A DNA stretch of 64,000 bases from DASYQD01 sp963846495 (GTDB taxonomy: Bacteria > Acidobacteriota > Thermoanaerobaculia > Multivoradales > JAIOJS01). Below, piece by piece: positions 48,646-57,059 of this stretch. Made by a program: the position numbers and the translations under genes. The stretch's first letter is position 1. Each line of letters starts with the position of its first letter. Under the pieces are notes generated by a model. That model was not told the DNA's origin. It did no database searches and was given only the letters and a program-made list of their open reading frames with translations. The stretch lies in contig CAWJWP010000024.1 of the NCBI GenBank assembly GCA_963846495.1, forward strand, positions 62,001 to 126,000. The letters are read 5' to 3'.

Positions 48646-49617
48646 CTACGTGAGAACGGGTGTTGCTGGCAGCGACGCCGGAGCCATGCCGGCAGCGCCG
48701 ACGCGTAGCCGTAGGTTGTCGATGAGGCGGACGCTGCCGATGCGCACGGCAATCGGCAGCACGACGTTGACTCCGCGGCCGACCGGTGGACCGGTCGCCC
48801 GCTCCGCGACGCTCGTGCTAGCCTTCGGCTCGCCCTCGTGGTGGCCGGCGAGCGTCTCGACCGGCTGGAAGCTCTCGGCGTCGACGACAGCGACGTAGTC
48901 GACCGTGGCGCGCGGCTCCTCGGCGAGCGTGGCGAGGATGCGCTCGCGCACGGCTGCGGCGCGCCGTTCGCCGGCAGCGACGAGCGCCTCGCCGGCACGT
49001 AGCGCGCGGTGGAGCACGGCTGCGGCGCGTCGCTCGTCAGCCTCGAGATACGCGTTGCGCGACGACATCGCCAGGCCGTCGCTCTCGCGCACCGTCTCGC
49101 CGGCGACGATCTCGACCGGCAGATGTAAGTCGCGTACCAGCTGACGCACGACGGCGAGCTGCTGCGCGTCCTTCTCGCCGAAGACAGCGACGTCGGGCTG
49201 CACGAGATGGAAGAGCTGCGTCACTACGGTGGCGACGCCGCGGAAGTGCCCCGGCCGCCGCTCCCCTTCGAGGCCGAGCGCGGCACCCCCGGGCTCGACG
49301 AACGTGGCGTGGCCGGGCGGATAGATCGTCTCGACGGCGGGCAGGAAGAGCAGGTCGCAACCGGCGCCCGCGAGCAGCGCGGCGTCGCGCTCGGGCGTGC
49401 GCGGGTAGCGCGCGAGATCCTCGTGCGGCCCGAACTGCGTCGGATTGACGAACACCGACGCGACGACGCGATCGGCGCGCTCGCGCGCGGTGCGCACCAG
49501 CGACAGGTGCCCGTGGTGGAGCGCTCCCATCGTCGGCACGAAGCCGACGAGCGCGCCGCCGCGTTTCCAGGCAGCGACGGCGTGGCGCAGCCGCGCGACG
49601 TCGGTGACGGTCTCCAT
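48646..49617 (-). CDS. panC: Pantothenate synthetase with a C-terminal insert
   Basis: 323 residues, longer than the usual 280. ATP-dependent condensation of pantoate and beta-alanine. Motifs: VPTMGALHHGHLSLV (HxGH), VSVFVNPTQFG-like ASVFVNPTQFGPHEDLARYP, RPGHFRGVATVV, FGEKDAQQL and the MSSRN KMSKS-like loop. Between ETLAG and VVLPIAVRIGSVRLIDN about 27 extra residues (HHEGEPKASTSV and following) occur, encoded by a stretch rich in small inverted repeats (GACCGGT-GG-ACCGGTC at 48781-48796). The start ATG 49617 is preceded by GGTGGTGGAG. It follows panB with an 11-base gap. Confidence 0.93.
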   Translation of the reverse strand: METVTDVARLRHAVAAWKRGGALVGFVPTMGALHHGHLSLVRTARERADRVVASVFVNPTQFGPHEDLARYPRTPERDAALLAGAGCDLLFLPAVETIYPPGHATFVEPGGAALGLEGERRPGHFRGVATVVTQLFHLVQPDVAVFGEKDAQQLAVVRQLVRDLHLPVEIVAGETVRESDGLAMSSRNAYLEADERRAAAVLHRALRAGEALVAAGERRAAAVRERILATLAEEPRATVDYVAVVDAESFQPVETLAGHHEGEPKASTSVAERATGPPVGRGVNVVLPIAVRIGSVRLIDNLRLRVGAAGMAPASLPATPVLT

Positions 49618-49628
49618 CTCCACCACCC

Positions 49629-50474
49629 TCAGCCGTAGAGCTTGCCGACCGTCTCCGCTGGCCGCGTCGGATCCCCATACGACTCGCTCGCGTCAGGGAA
49701 GCGTCCAGCGCGTACGTCGGCGGCGAAGGCGGCGATCGCTTCGCGCGCCGCGGTGCCGAGCTGCGCGTAGCGGCGCACGAAGCGCGGCGCGATGCGCTCC
49801 TCGAGGCCGAGGAGGTCGTGGTAGACGAGCACCTGGCCGTCGCAGCCGGCGCCGGCGCCGATGCCGATGGTGGGAATGGCGAGCGCGGCCGACACCTCGG
49901 CGGCGAGCTCGGCCGGCACGCACTCGAGCACCAGCGAGAAGGCGCCCGCCTCCTCCGCCTCGCGCGCCGCCGCGAGCAGCCGCTCGCGCGCCGCCTCGCC
50001 GCGCCCCTGCACCTTGTAGCCGCCGAGCTTGTGCACCGACTGCGGCGTCAGGCCGAGGTGCGCCATCACCGGCACCTCGGCGGCGACGAGCGCGCGCACC
50101 ACCTCGGGCCGGTCGCCCTCGATCTTCACCGCCTGCGCGCCGCCCTCTTTCACAAACCGCAGCGCGTTCGTCACCGCCTGCTCGGCGCCGAGGTGGAACG
50201 AGCCGTACGGCATGTCGGCGACGAGCAGCGCCCGCCGCACGCCACGCCGCACCGCCTTCACGTGGTGGAGCATCTCGTCCATGGTGACGGCGAGGGTGTC
50301 CTCGTGGCCGAGCACCACCATGGCGAGCGAGTCGCCCACCAGCACGACGTCGACGCCGGCGGCGTCCGCCTGCCGCCCCTGCGGGCAGTCGTAGGCGGTG
50401 ACCATCACGAGGCGCTCGCCGCGGGCGGGCGCTGCCGAGAGCGCGGGAACGGTGACGCGGGGCTCGGGCATCAT
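49629..50474 (-). CDS. panB: 3-methyl-2-oxobutanoate hydroxymethyltransferase
   Basis: 281 residues. Forms ketopantoate from alpha-ketoisovalerate and methylene-THF. Motifs: VMVTAYD-like LVMVTAYDCPQGRQAD, DVVLVGDSLAMVVLGHEDT (metal Asp), VADMPYGSF, GGAQAVKIEGD (catalytic-site Lys and Glu), HLGLTPQSVH and TIGIGAGAGCDGQVLVYHD. The ATG has a strong SD (AGAAGGGAGG). First gene of panBCD. No promoter hexamer was convincing in the upstream 270 bases. Confidence 0.95.
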   Translation of the reverse strand: MMPEPRVTVPALSAAPARGERLVMVTAYDCPQGRQADAAGVDVVLVGDSLAMVVLGHEDTLAVTMDEMLHHVKAVRRGVRRALLVADMPYGSFHLGAEQAVTNALRFVKEGGAQAVKIEGDRPEVVRALVAAEVPVMAHLGLTPQSVHKLGGYKVQGRGEAARERLLAAAREAEEAGAFSLVLECVPAELAAEVSAALAIPTIGIGAGAGCDGQVLVYHDLLGLEERIAPRFVRRYAQLGTAAREAIAAFAADVRAGRFPDASESYGDPTRPAETVGKLYG

Positions 50475-50744
50475 CGGCCTCCCTTCTAGGGCGGCCGCGG
50501 TGGCTCCCGCGTTGGTCAGGGATGTGACGGGTGGGCTGGCGCTCGTGCGCGGCGCTGTCGGCTCATGGAAAGCGGCTCGTCGCAGGTGTCCGTCCGTGGA
50601 TCGGGCCCCGCCACCGCCTCCGCTCCGACCACCCGTCGCGTCCGTCGCCGTGGGACTTCCGTCCCCTTTGCTTACCGTCCCAGTCCCTCGCGGGATCCAA
50701 GCGGCACGGCACTCATGCTAGCCCTTGCCGCGCCGCGGTGCCAG
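50475..50744. other. Intergenic region upstream of panB
   Basis: About 270 bases between panB and the end of a secreted propeller-like gene. Less GC-biased strings but no gene, repeat or RNA recognised; it must contain the panBCD promoter, which I cannot place. Confidence 0.5.
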
Positions 50745-51887
50745 TCAGGAGCCGCCCCACGCCAGCTGGGTGACGAGGACGCCGGACCCCACGTTTCCGT
50801 CCGCCCCGCGGTGCGGCGGGATGGGTGCCACGACGTAGACGCTCTGCCCGTCGCCGGCGATGACGCGAGCGCCGGGCGCCGACATGGCGCCGTACAGGGT
50901 CGTGCTCGCCGCGATCGTGCCGTCGACCGCCAGCCACGACAGACGCGGTTGGCGGCCGTTCCCGTCAAGCACCGCCAGATGGCCCGTTCCCACCGCGGCG
51001 GCGCGCAGAAAGAGCAGGGGCGCGAAGCCCGCCGCAACCGGGCGCTCCCCCACGACGTTCAGCTTGGCGTCCAGCCGGAGGACCTTCCACCCCGCCGTGC
51101 CGCCGTCGACGAGCGCCGCCGGCGACTCCGCCGGCCCGAAGAGCGCGACGTGACGGCCGGCGCGGCTTTGCTGGGCGAGCTCCTTGCCGGCGCCGTCGAC
51201 GACAGCGAAGAAGACCTCGCGCTCCCCCTCGAACCACGCCGCGGCATGGGAGCGGACTCCGGCCAGGAGCACGCGCCCATCGGCCAGCCGGCGCGCGGCG
51301 GTCAGGGCGCCGCTGCGCCGCCCCGGGAACGTCTTGAACCAGGACACCGCGCCCGCGTCGTCGAAGGCCAGGGCGGCGGCGCCCACGTCCCTCCAGCTCC
51401 CGAAGGCCAGGTGACGACCTCCGTCGAGGTCGACGACGTTCCAGACCAGCGGCTCGAGGCCGGCCGGTGCCTCGTCGCCAAAGCGCGAGAGCTCGCCGCT
51501 CTTGGCCAGGCGGTGGAAGCCGAGGGTCTTGCCCGGCGCGTGGCGGAGAAACGTCAGCTCGCCGCCGCGGCCGGCGAACGCGAAGGCGCCCCGTGCCGGC
51601 GGCTGCCCGTCGAGATCGACCTGCAGCTGCTGCGCGACCTCGCCGCTCGGGGCCAACCGCCAGACGTGCGCGCGCGCCTTCCCCGCGACGTCCATCGTCC
51701 AGCCGCCGACCAGCAACTCGCCGTCCGGCGTGCGGTGGAGGAGGCCGAACTCGGGCACCAGCGCGTCGACCCAGAGGGTCCGCCGCCACACCTCGGCGGC
51801 GGGCGCCACCTCTGCAGTGGCCAGCGCTATCGCCAGGCAGGCGACCGCCAGCCGCCGGCGGCGTCGACCGACGTCCGGAGCGCTCAT
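50745..51887 (-). CDS. Secreted hypothetical beta-propeller-like protein
   Basis: 380 residues. Basic N-terminus and signal peptide (RRRRRLAVACLAIALATAEV, cleavage near PAA-E). The rest is a run of about six beta-rich repeats with LLHRTPDGELLVGGW, VWRLAPSGEVAQQLQV, LAFDDAGAVSWFKTF and RRLADGRVLLAG, resembling a propeller; the family is not named. No catalytic motif. It lies downstream of the Cys-rich secreted gene in the same orientation, with about 35 bases between, so the two may be co-transcribed. Confidence 0.6.
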   Translation of the reverse strand: MSAPDVGRRRRRLAVACLAIALATAEVAPAAEVWRRTLWVDALVPEFGLLHRTPDGELLVGGWTMDVAGKARAHVWRLAPSGEVAQQLQVDLDGQPPARGAFAFAGRGGELTFLRHAPGKTLGFHRLAKSGELSRFGDEAPAGLEPLVWNVVDLDGGRHLAFGSWRDVGAAALAFDDAGAVSWFKTFPGRRSGALTAARRLADGRVLLAGVRSHAAAWFEGEREVFFAVVDGAGKELAQQSRAGRHVALFGPAESPAALVDGGTAGWKVLRLDAKLNVVGERPVAAGFAPLLFLRAAAVGTGHLAVLDGNGRQPRLSWLAVDGTIAASTTLYGAMSAPGARVIAGDGQSVYVVAPIPPHRGADGNVGSGVLVTQLAWGGS

Positions 51888-51921
51888 GACCTAGGCGGCA
51901 TGAAAGCTTGCCACTGCACGA

Positions 51922-52350
51922 CTATCCAGAGCACGGCGTACAGCTGGGCGTCGCTTGCAGCTGGGGTTCTACGCCATCGCAGGCGCAGCTCGCGATCTCC
52001 CGTGGGTTGCACGCGATGCTCGACCAGCTGCCGTCGCCGCACTGCACGCCGCAGGTGGTCTGGACGTTGTTGCAGCCGCCACCGGGGTCGCCGCCGCCGC
52101 TCCAATCGCAGGTGGCGGTGCACCAGTCGTATTCGTTGTCGCAGAAGTCCAGCCACATGAGGTAGTTCGCCCGGCAGTCCACCGAGCAGCTCCAATCGTC
52201 GCACCCGCCCTCGCACATGTAGTAGTCCCACCCCGCATCCGAGCTGCACTGATTCCAGCTCTGGTCGCACTGGCCGCAATCGGCGGACGCTGGCTGCGCA
52301 CACAGAGCGAGGGCGAGAACGAACAGAGCCGCGCACCAACTGGACCTCAT
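51922..52350 (-). CDS. Secreted cysteine-rich small protein
   Basis: 142 residues. Signal peptide (cleavage PASA-DC, about 24). The mature part has about 18 cysteines, many in CxxxC pairs (CEGGC, CSVDC, CTATC) within helical text rich in Trp, Asp and Tyr. This is a disulfide-stabilised extracellular protein of unknown family. Strong SD (AAGGAGG). Divergent from the ECF sigma factor gene, 166 bases between starts. A role as small toxin, binding protein or envelope component cannot be told from sequence. Confidence 0.65.
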   Translation of the reverse strand: MRSSWCAALFVLALALCAQPASADCGQCDQSWNQCSSDAGWDYYMCEGGCDDWSCSVDCRANYLMWLDFCDNEYDWCTATCDWSGGGDPGGGCNNVQTTCGVQCGDGSWSSIACNPREIASCACDGVEPQLQATPSCTPCSG

Positions 52351-52481
52351 CTCAGCCTCCTTGGGTGATCTGGGGTGGAGGAAGTTCCACCGACGTCGTC
52401 CTGCGGAGAAGCCAACACCTGAGAGGGCATGCGCGGTTGGAGGCTGGAATCCGTCACCGCTTCGCACCACTCCGCGCCGTG

Positions 52482-52516
52482 GTGACCACGGGCGGTTTCC
52501 ATTCCATACTTGCTCC
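52482..52516 (+). promoter_or_regulatory. Leaderless promoter of ECF sigma gene
   Basis: GTGACC (52482-52487), 17 bases, CATACT (52505-52510), six bases, ATG 52517. No Shine-Dalgarno. Confidence 0.5.
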
Positions 52517-53107
52517 ATGTCCGGCGCCCAGCGCTCGGCAGGCGTCACGGATCTGCTGCGACGGTGGAGCGCCGGCGACCGCGAAGCGGCGGAGCGCGTC
52601 CTGCCGCTGGTCTACGACGAGCTGCGGCGCATGGCGGCCAGGCAGCTACGCGCCGAGCGCCACGCGCACACCCGGGCCACCGCGATCGTCCACGAGACGT
52701 ACCTGCGGTTGAGCGAGCAGAGCGGCTTCGAGTGGCCGAGCCGCGATCACTTCTTCGCCTTCGCAGCGCACCTGATGCGCCGCATCCTGGTCGACCATGC
52801 GCGGCGGCGTAACCGCGCCAAGCGCGGCGGTCACGTTCGCCAGTTGACGCTGGCGGAGATCGAGGACGCGGGCGAGCTCGGCGTCGAGCCGAGCACGGAC
52901 CTGCTCGCTCTCGACGAGGCCTTGCAAAGACTCGAGGCTCTCGATCCGCGCAAGGTGGCGGTCGTCGAGCTGCGCTTCTTCGCCGGCATGTCGCTCGAGG
53001 AGACGGCGGCGCAGCTCGGCATCTCTTGCGAAACGGTCGGCCGCGAGTGGCGGCGCGCGCGCGCCTGGCTTTACGACGCGCTGCGGCCGGTGGCAGCGAA
53101 AGCGTGA
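52517..53107 (+). CDS. ECF sigma factor (TIGR02999-like)
   Basis: 196 residues. Region 2 (about 10-95): VTDLLRRWSAGDREAAERVL, LVYDELRRMAARQLRAER, TAIVHETYLRL and FFAFAAHLMRRILVDHARRR. Region 4 (about 130-185): LEALDPRKVAVVELRFFAGM, SLEETAAQLGISCETVGREW. Acidobacterial-type ECF sigma factors of this kind pair with Ser/Thr kinases that also carry TPRs, exactly as here: the kinase start overlaps this stop (GTGA at 53104-53107). Likely activated by phosphorylation rather than by an anti-sigma factor. Confidence 0.9.
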   Translation: MSGAQRSAGVTDLLRRWSAGDREAAERVLPLVYDELRRMAARQLRAERHAHTRATAIVHETYLRLSEQSGFEWPSRDHFFAFAAHLMRRILVDHARRRNRAKRGGHVRQLTLAEIEDAGELGVEPSTDLLALDEALQRLEALDPRKVAVVELRFFAGMSLEETAAQLGISCETVGREWRRARAWLYDALRPVAAKA

Positions 53108-55848
53108 GCGAACGCACGCTGTTCGAACGGGCCGACGATGTCTTCGCGGCGGCGCTCGAGCGGCCGACCGCCGAGCGCCCCGCCTTCGTGCGCGCCGCCT
53201 GCGGTGTCGATGAAGCACTGCGTGGAGAGGTCGACCGGCTGCTCGCCGCCGACGCGGCGGCGGGCGCGTTCCTCATGCGACCGCTCGCGGTGTCGACGGA
53301 CATCGGCGACGACACGACGGGAGGGCCGTCGCCGCCCGCGCGTCTCGGCCCCTACCGCCTGCTGCGCGAGATCGGCAGCGGCGGCATGGGCACCGTCTAC
53401 CTCGCCCGCCGCGACGACGATGCCTACGAGCGCGACGTCGCGGTCAAGATCATGCGCGCCGGCATCGGCAGCGGCGAGGCGGTCCACCGCTTCCTCGACG
53501 AGCGGCGCATCCTCGCCCGCCTCGAGCACCCGGGCATCGCCCGTCTCTACGACGGCGGCACCACCGAGGACGGCCGGCCGTTCCTGGTCATGGAGCTCAT
53601 CGACGGGCTGCCGATCGACGAGTACTGCGACGCGCACCGCCTCGACCTCGAGGCTCGCCTGCAGCTCTTCCGGCGCGTCTGCGCGGCGGTCCAGCACGCG
53701 CATCAGAACCTGCTCGTGCACCGCGACCTCAAGGCGGCGAACATCCTGGTCACCGGCGACGGCGAGCCCAAGCTGCTCGACTTCGGCATCGCCAAGCGGC
53801 TGGCGCCCGGCGCCGACGCCGGCCTCACCCGCACCGGCTCGCGGGTGATGACGCCGAGCTGCGCCAGCCCCGAGCAGGTGCGCGGCGAGCCGATCACCAC
53901 CGCGAGCGACGTCTACTCGCTGGGCGTGTTGCTCTACGAGCTGCTGGTGGGACGCGGCCCCTACCGCGTCTCGCGCACCCTCGCCCACGAAATCGAGAGC
54001 GCGATCTGCGACCAGGAGCCGGAGCCGCCGAGCCAGGCCGTCAGTCGGCGAGGCCCGGGCGAGCCGACGGCGGACGCGGTGGCGCAGGCGCGTGGCCTGC
54101 GTCCCGCCGCGCTCCGGCGGCGGCTGCAAGGCGACCTCGACACCATCGTCCTCACCGCGCTGCGCAAGGAGCCCGTCCGCCGCTACGGCTCGGTGGCGGA
54201 GCTCGCCGCGGACGTTGCCAGTCACCTCCAGCACCTGCCCGTGTCGGCGCGCGCCGACTCGCTCCTCTACCGCAGCCGCAAGCTGCTGCGGCGCTATCGC
54301 GCCGTCGCCACCGCCGGCGCTTTGGCCCTGCTCGTCGCCATCGCATTCTTGATCGGCCTCGTGCAGCAGCAGCGGCGCTTGGCGCAGGAGCGCGACAAGG
54401 CGCGCTACGCGCTGACGTTCCTGGTGGACACCTTCCGTCACGCCGATCCCTACCATGCCCGCGGCGGACGGGTGACCGCCGAAGAGATCCTGGCGCAGGG
54501 CGCGCGACGGGTGTCGCGCGAGCTCGCCGGTCAGCCGGACGTGCAGGCGGCAGTCATGGATGCCATCGGCGAGGTGCGGCTCGGCCTCGGCCAGGCCGAC
54601 GCGGCGGCGCCGCTGCTCGCCCGCGCGCTCGACCTGCGCCGGCGCTCGGCGACCACCGCGCCGCTCGACCTCGCCGAGAGCCTCGAGCACCTTGCCGAAG
54701 CGCGCCGCGAGCAGTCGCGTTTGCCCGCAGCCGAGACGCTGCTGCGCGAGGCGGTGACGCTGCGACGGCGCGAGCGCTCCCCGCCGCTGCCATTGGCGGC
54801 GGCGCTCACCCAGCTGGCGACGACCATCCGCATGCGCCGGCCCACCCCCGAGGTAGGAGCGCTGCTGCACGAGGCCCTCGGCCTCGCCCGCAGCGCGGAT
54901 GGCGAGATCGGGCCGACGGTGGCCGCCATCCACTTCGAGCTGGGGCTCCTCGCCCACGACGAGGGCGACTACGAGCGCGCCGAACGGCTCTTCCGCGAGG
55001 GCCTGGCCATCCAGCGGAAGGCGCTCGGAGCGGACGATCCCCAAGCCTTGAGTGACCAGGGCCGGCTGGCGGAGATCCTCCTCGACGCCGGCAAGCCGCG
55101 CCAAGCCGAGACCCTGCTGCTGGAGAACCTGGCGCAGCAGCGCCAGGCGCTCGGCGCCTCCCACCCGCACCTGTTCGCCGTGCTGAGCAACCTCGGCCTG
55201 GCGCGGCACAGCCAGGGCGATTACGCCGGCGCGGTCGCCTTCTACACCGAGGCGCTGGCGCTGCCGCGGTCGTCCACCGGCGAGCTCGACCTCGACCGCG
55301 CCCTGGTGATGGGCAACCTGGCGACCACGATGCAGGCGCAGGAGCGGCTCGAAGAGTCCGCCGCGATGTTCCACCAGGCGCTGGACCTACGCCGCCGCAT
55401 CCTCGGCGACCGTCACCCGCTGGTGGGGCAGATCCAGCTCCACCTCGCCCGCGCCGAGCGCCTGCGCGGGCGCTTGCCCGAGGGGCTTGCGCTCGCCCGG
55501 CAAGCGCTCGCCATCGTCGAAGGGGCCGAGGGGCCCAACCATCCGCACGTCGGCTTCGTCGTCCGCGAGATCGGCCGCAACCTGATGGAGCAGGGCGACC
55601 CCGCGGCGGCGGAGCCCCACCTCCGGCGCGCCGTCGAGCTGCGCAAGAGCCTCGCCGCCGACAGCCCCGAGATGGCGTCGGCGCAGATCTCGCTCGCGCT
55701 CTGCCTGTTCGCGCTCCATCGCGATGCCGAAGCCGAGCCGCTGCTGCGCCGCGGACGGACCGTTCTGGTCGACGGCTTCGGAGCCGACGACCCGCGAGTC
55801 CAGGACGCCGACGAGCAGCTGGCAAAGGTGCTGCGCAACCGAAGCTGA
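53104..55848 (+). CDS. Transmembrane Ser/Thr protein kinase with TPR domain
   Basis: 914 residues. An N-terminal helical part (FERADDVFAAALERP) precedes the Hanks kinase (about 80-350): GSGGMGTVYLA, VAVKIM (Lys), HRDLKAANILV, LDFGIAKRL, CASPEQVRGE (in place of APE) and SDVYSLGVLLYELLVG. A single membrane helix lies at about 398-418 (AVATAGALALLVAIAFLIGL). The extracytoplasmic C-terminus holds about nine tetratricopeptide repeats (AERLFREGLAIQRKALGADD and similar). Coupled by a four-base overlap to the ECF sigma factor, its presumed substrate. Signal sensed is unknown. Confidence 0.92.
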   Translation: MSERTLFERADDVFAAALERPTAERPAFVRAACGVDEALRGEVDRLLAADAAAGAFLMRPLAVSTDIGDDTTGGPSPPARLGPYRLLREIGSGGMGTVYLARRDDDAYERDVAVKIMRAGIGSGEAVHRFLDERRILARLEHPGIARLYDGGTTEDGRPFLVMELIDGLPIDEYCDAHRLDLEARLQLFRRVCAAVQHAHQNLLVHRDLKAANILVTGDGEPKLLDFGIAKRLAPGADAGLTRTGSRVMTPSCASPEQVRGEPITTASDVYSLGVLLYELLVGRGPYRVSRTLAHEIESAICDQEPEPPSQAVSRRGPGEPTADAVAQARGLRPAALRRRLQGDLDTIVLTALRKEPVRRYGSVAELAADVASHLQHLPVSARADSLLYRSRKLLRRYRAVATAGALALLVAIAFLIGLVQQQRRLAQERDKARYALTFLVDTFRHADPYHARGGRVTAEEILAQGARRVSRELAGQPDVQAAVMDAIGEVRLGLGQADAAAPLLARALDLRRRSATTAPLDLAESLEHLAEARREQSRLPAAETLLREAVTLRRRERSPPLPLAAALTQLATTIRMRRPTPEVGALLHEALGLARSADGEIGPTVAAIHFELGLLAHDEGDYERAERLFREGLAIQRKALGADDPQALSDQGRLAEILLDAGKPRQAETLLLENLAQQRQALGASHPHLFAVLSNLGLARHSQGDYAGAVAFYTEALALPRSSTGELDLDRALVMGNLATTMQAQERLEESAAMFHQALDLRRRILGDRHPLVGQIQLHLARAERLRGRLPEGLALARQALAIVEGAEGPNHPHVGFVVREIGRNLMEQGDPAAAEPHLRRAVELRKSLAADSPEMASAQISLALCLFALHRDAEAEPLLRRGRTVLVDGFGADDPRVQDADEQLAKVLRNRS

Positions 55849-55917
55849 ACGGCGCTCACCGCCGACGTCCTATCGCCGCGCGACGTATCCTTGGGGGTGA
55901 GAAAAGGGAACTCTCTA

Positions 55918-56007
55918 ATGAAGGCCAGGAACGTGCTGGTCGCCTTGACCATCGTGCGGGCCTTCCGGCCCCATCTGATCGTCGCCGCGCCGGCGAGCCC
56001 GCCGTAG
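55918..56007 (+). pseudogene. Relic of a third M43-like gene
   Basis: 29-codon ORF with SD AAAGGGA. Its first 12 codons (MKARNVLVALTI) look like the start of a signal peptide; the last 17 (VRAFRPHLIVAAPASPP) match the C-terminal ends of both downstream M43-like proteins. So it is best read as a third tandem copy that lost everything between, by recombination. It also shows that the array was once larger. Confidence 0.7.
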
Positions 56008-56055
56008 CATGAGCGCCAGCGGTCAACCCTGCTGGGCGAGAAAGGGGACCGAGAG

Positions 56056-57054
56056 ATGAGAGCCACGACGGCGCTGATCTTGACCTTGGCGGGCGCCGTG
56101 CTCGGTGCGGCCGTCGAGCCCGTCCGCGCGGAGCTCTGTGAGGGCGGCGCGTTCCGCGGCCGGCGATGCTCGACGCCGCCATCCGGCGGGTCAGGCAAGG
56201 CGTTGACCGCACGGGCGCTCGCCGGGGCGCGCCGGCTGGAGCCGGGCGAGCGCATCGTCATTCCCGTCGTCTACCACGTGATCTACGACACTTATGTGCC
56301 GTTCGAAGAGGGGCCGCGTGACCCGCCGGACGACCTCGCGCACGCGCCTCCCGTGGCGCTCGTCGAGCTGCAGACCCCGGTGCTGAATCGGGCGTTTCAG
56401 GGCACCGCCTTCTCCTTCTCGACCGCCGAGGTGCAGCTGCGCAGCTTCCTCCAGTGGAGGAGCCCCGGCCAGGGGTATCCGCCGGTCGCGGACGTCGTCA
56501 AGATGATCCGCAAATTGAACGCGGAGCGCCCTGGGGTCTTGCACGTCTTCCTGATGGAGGAGAAGGACGACGGGTTGGCGGCGCCGCCCGATACCAAGAG
56601 GATGTTCGAGGCCTTGCGCCGCCCCACGGACGGGATCCTGATGCGCTGGGACTATCTGCCGTACGAGCCGTCGTTGCGCCCGGTCGAGGATCGTGACGTG
56701 CCCCGCTACTACGCCGAGGGCGAGACGCTGGTGCACCTCGTCGGGCATTACCTCGGTCTGCTGCACACCTACGAGCCTTGGCCGGATGCCGCGGACCGCT
56801 GCCCACGCAAGTGCGCTCAGGTCAGCGACCGGGTGCGCGACACGCCGGTGCATCTCCGGACCCCGACCGAGTCCTGCGGACTGGCCGATTCCTGCCCGGA
56901 GTATCCCGGCCTGGATCCGGTCCACAACTACATGACCGCCGAACCGGACTCCTGCACCAGCGAGTTCACCGCCGGGCAGATCGAGCGCATGGAGCGCATG
57001 GTGCGGGCCTTCCGGCCCCACCTCATCGTCGCCGCGCCGGCGGGCCCGCCGTAG
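56056..57054 (+). CDS. M43-like (pappalysin fold) secreted protein, catalytic Glu missing
   Basis: 332 residues. Signal peptide (about 1-26). After a CRGRRCSTP-like cysteine motif and a helix, the core reads IVIPVVYHVIYD (strand), then LNRAFQGTAFSF, then the zinc helix ETLVHLVGHYLGLLHTYE. Cytophagalysins have HExxHxxGLxH; here it is HLVGHYLGLLH, with all three His ligands kept but Glu replaced by Leu (residue 228). Downstream NYMTAEPDSC replaces the Met-turn and TAGQIERMERMVRAF closes it. A zinc-binding but non-cleaving protein is the natural inference. SD GAAAGGGGA. First intact member of a tandem pair. Confidence 0.75.
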   Translation: MRATTALILTLAGAVLGAAVEPVRAELCEGGAFRGRRCSTPPSGGSGKALTARALAGARRLEPGERIVIPVVYHVIYDTYVPFEEGPRDPPDDLAHAPPVALVELQTPVLNRAFQGTAFSFSTAEVQLRSFLQWRSPGQGYPPVADVVKMIRKLNAERPGVLHVFLMEEKDDGLAAPPDTKRMFEALRRPTDGILMRWDYLPYEPSLRPVEDRDVPRYYAEGETLVHLVGHYLGLLHTYEPWPDAADRCPRKCAQVSDRVRDTPVHLRTPTESCGLADSCPEYPGLDPVHNYMTAEPDSCTSEFTAGQIERMERMVRAFRPHLIVAAPAGPP

Positions 57055-57059
57055 CGAGC

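Noticed and set aside
53071..55374. 767-codon minus-strand ORF opposite the Ser/Thr kinase
   Set aside because: Shadow frame caused by high GC; the plus strand has every kinase motif and TPRs.
56730..56750. Active M43 metalloprotease call
   Set aside because: The essential Glu of HExxH is Leu in both paralogues, so an active peptidase is not supported.
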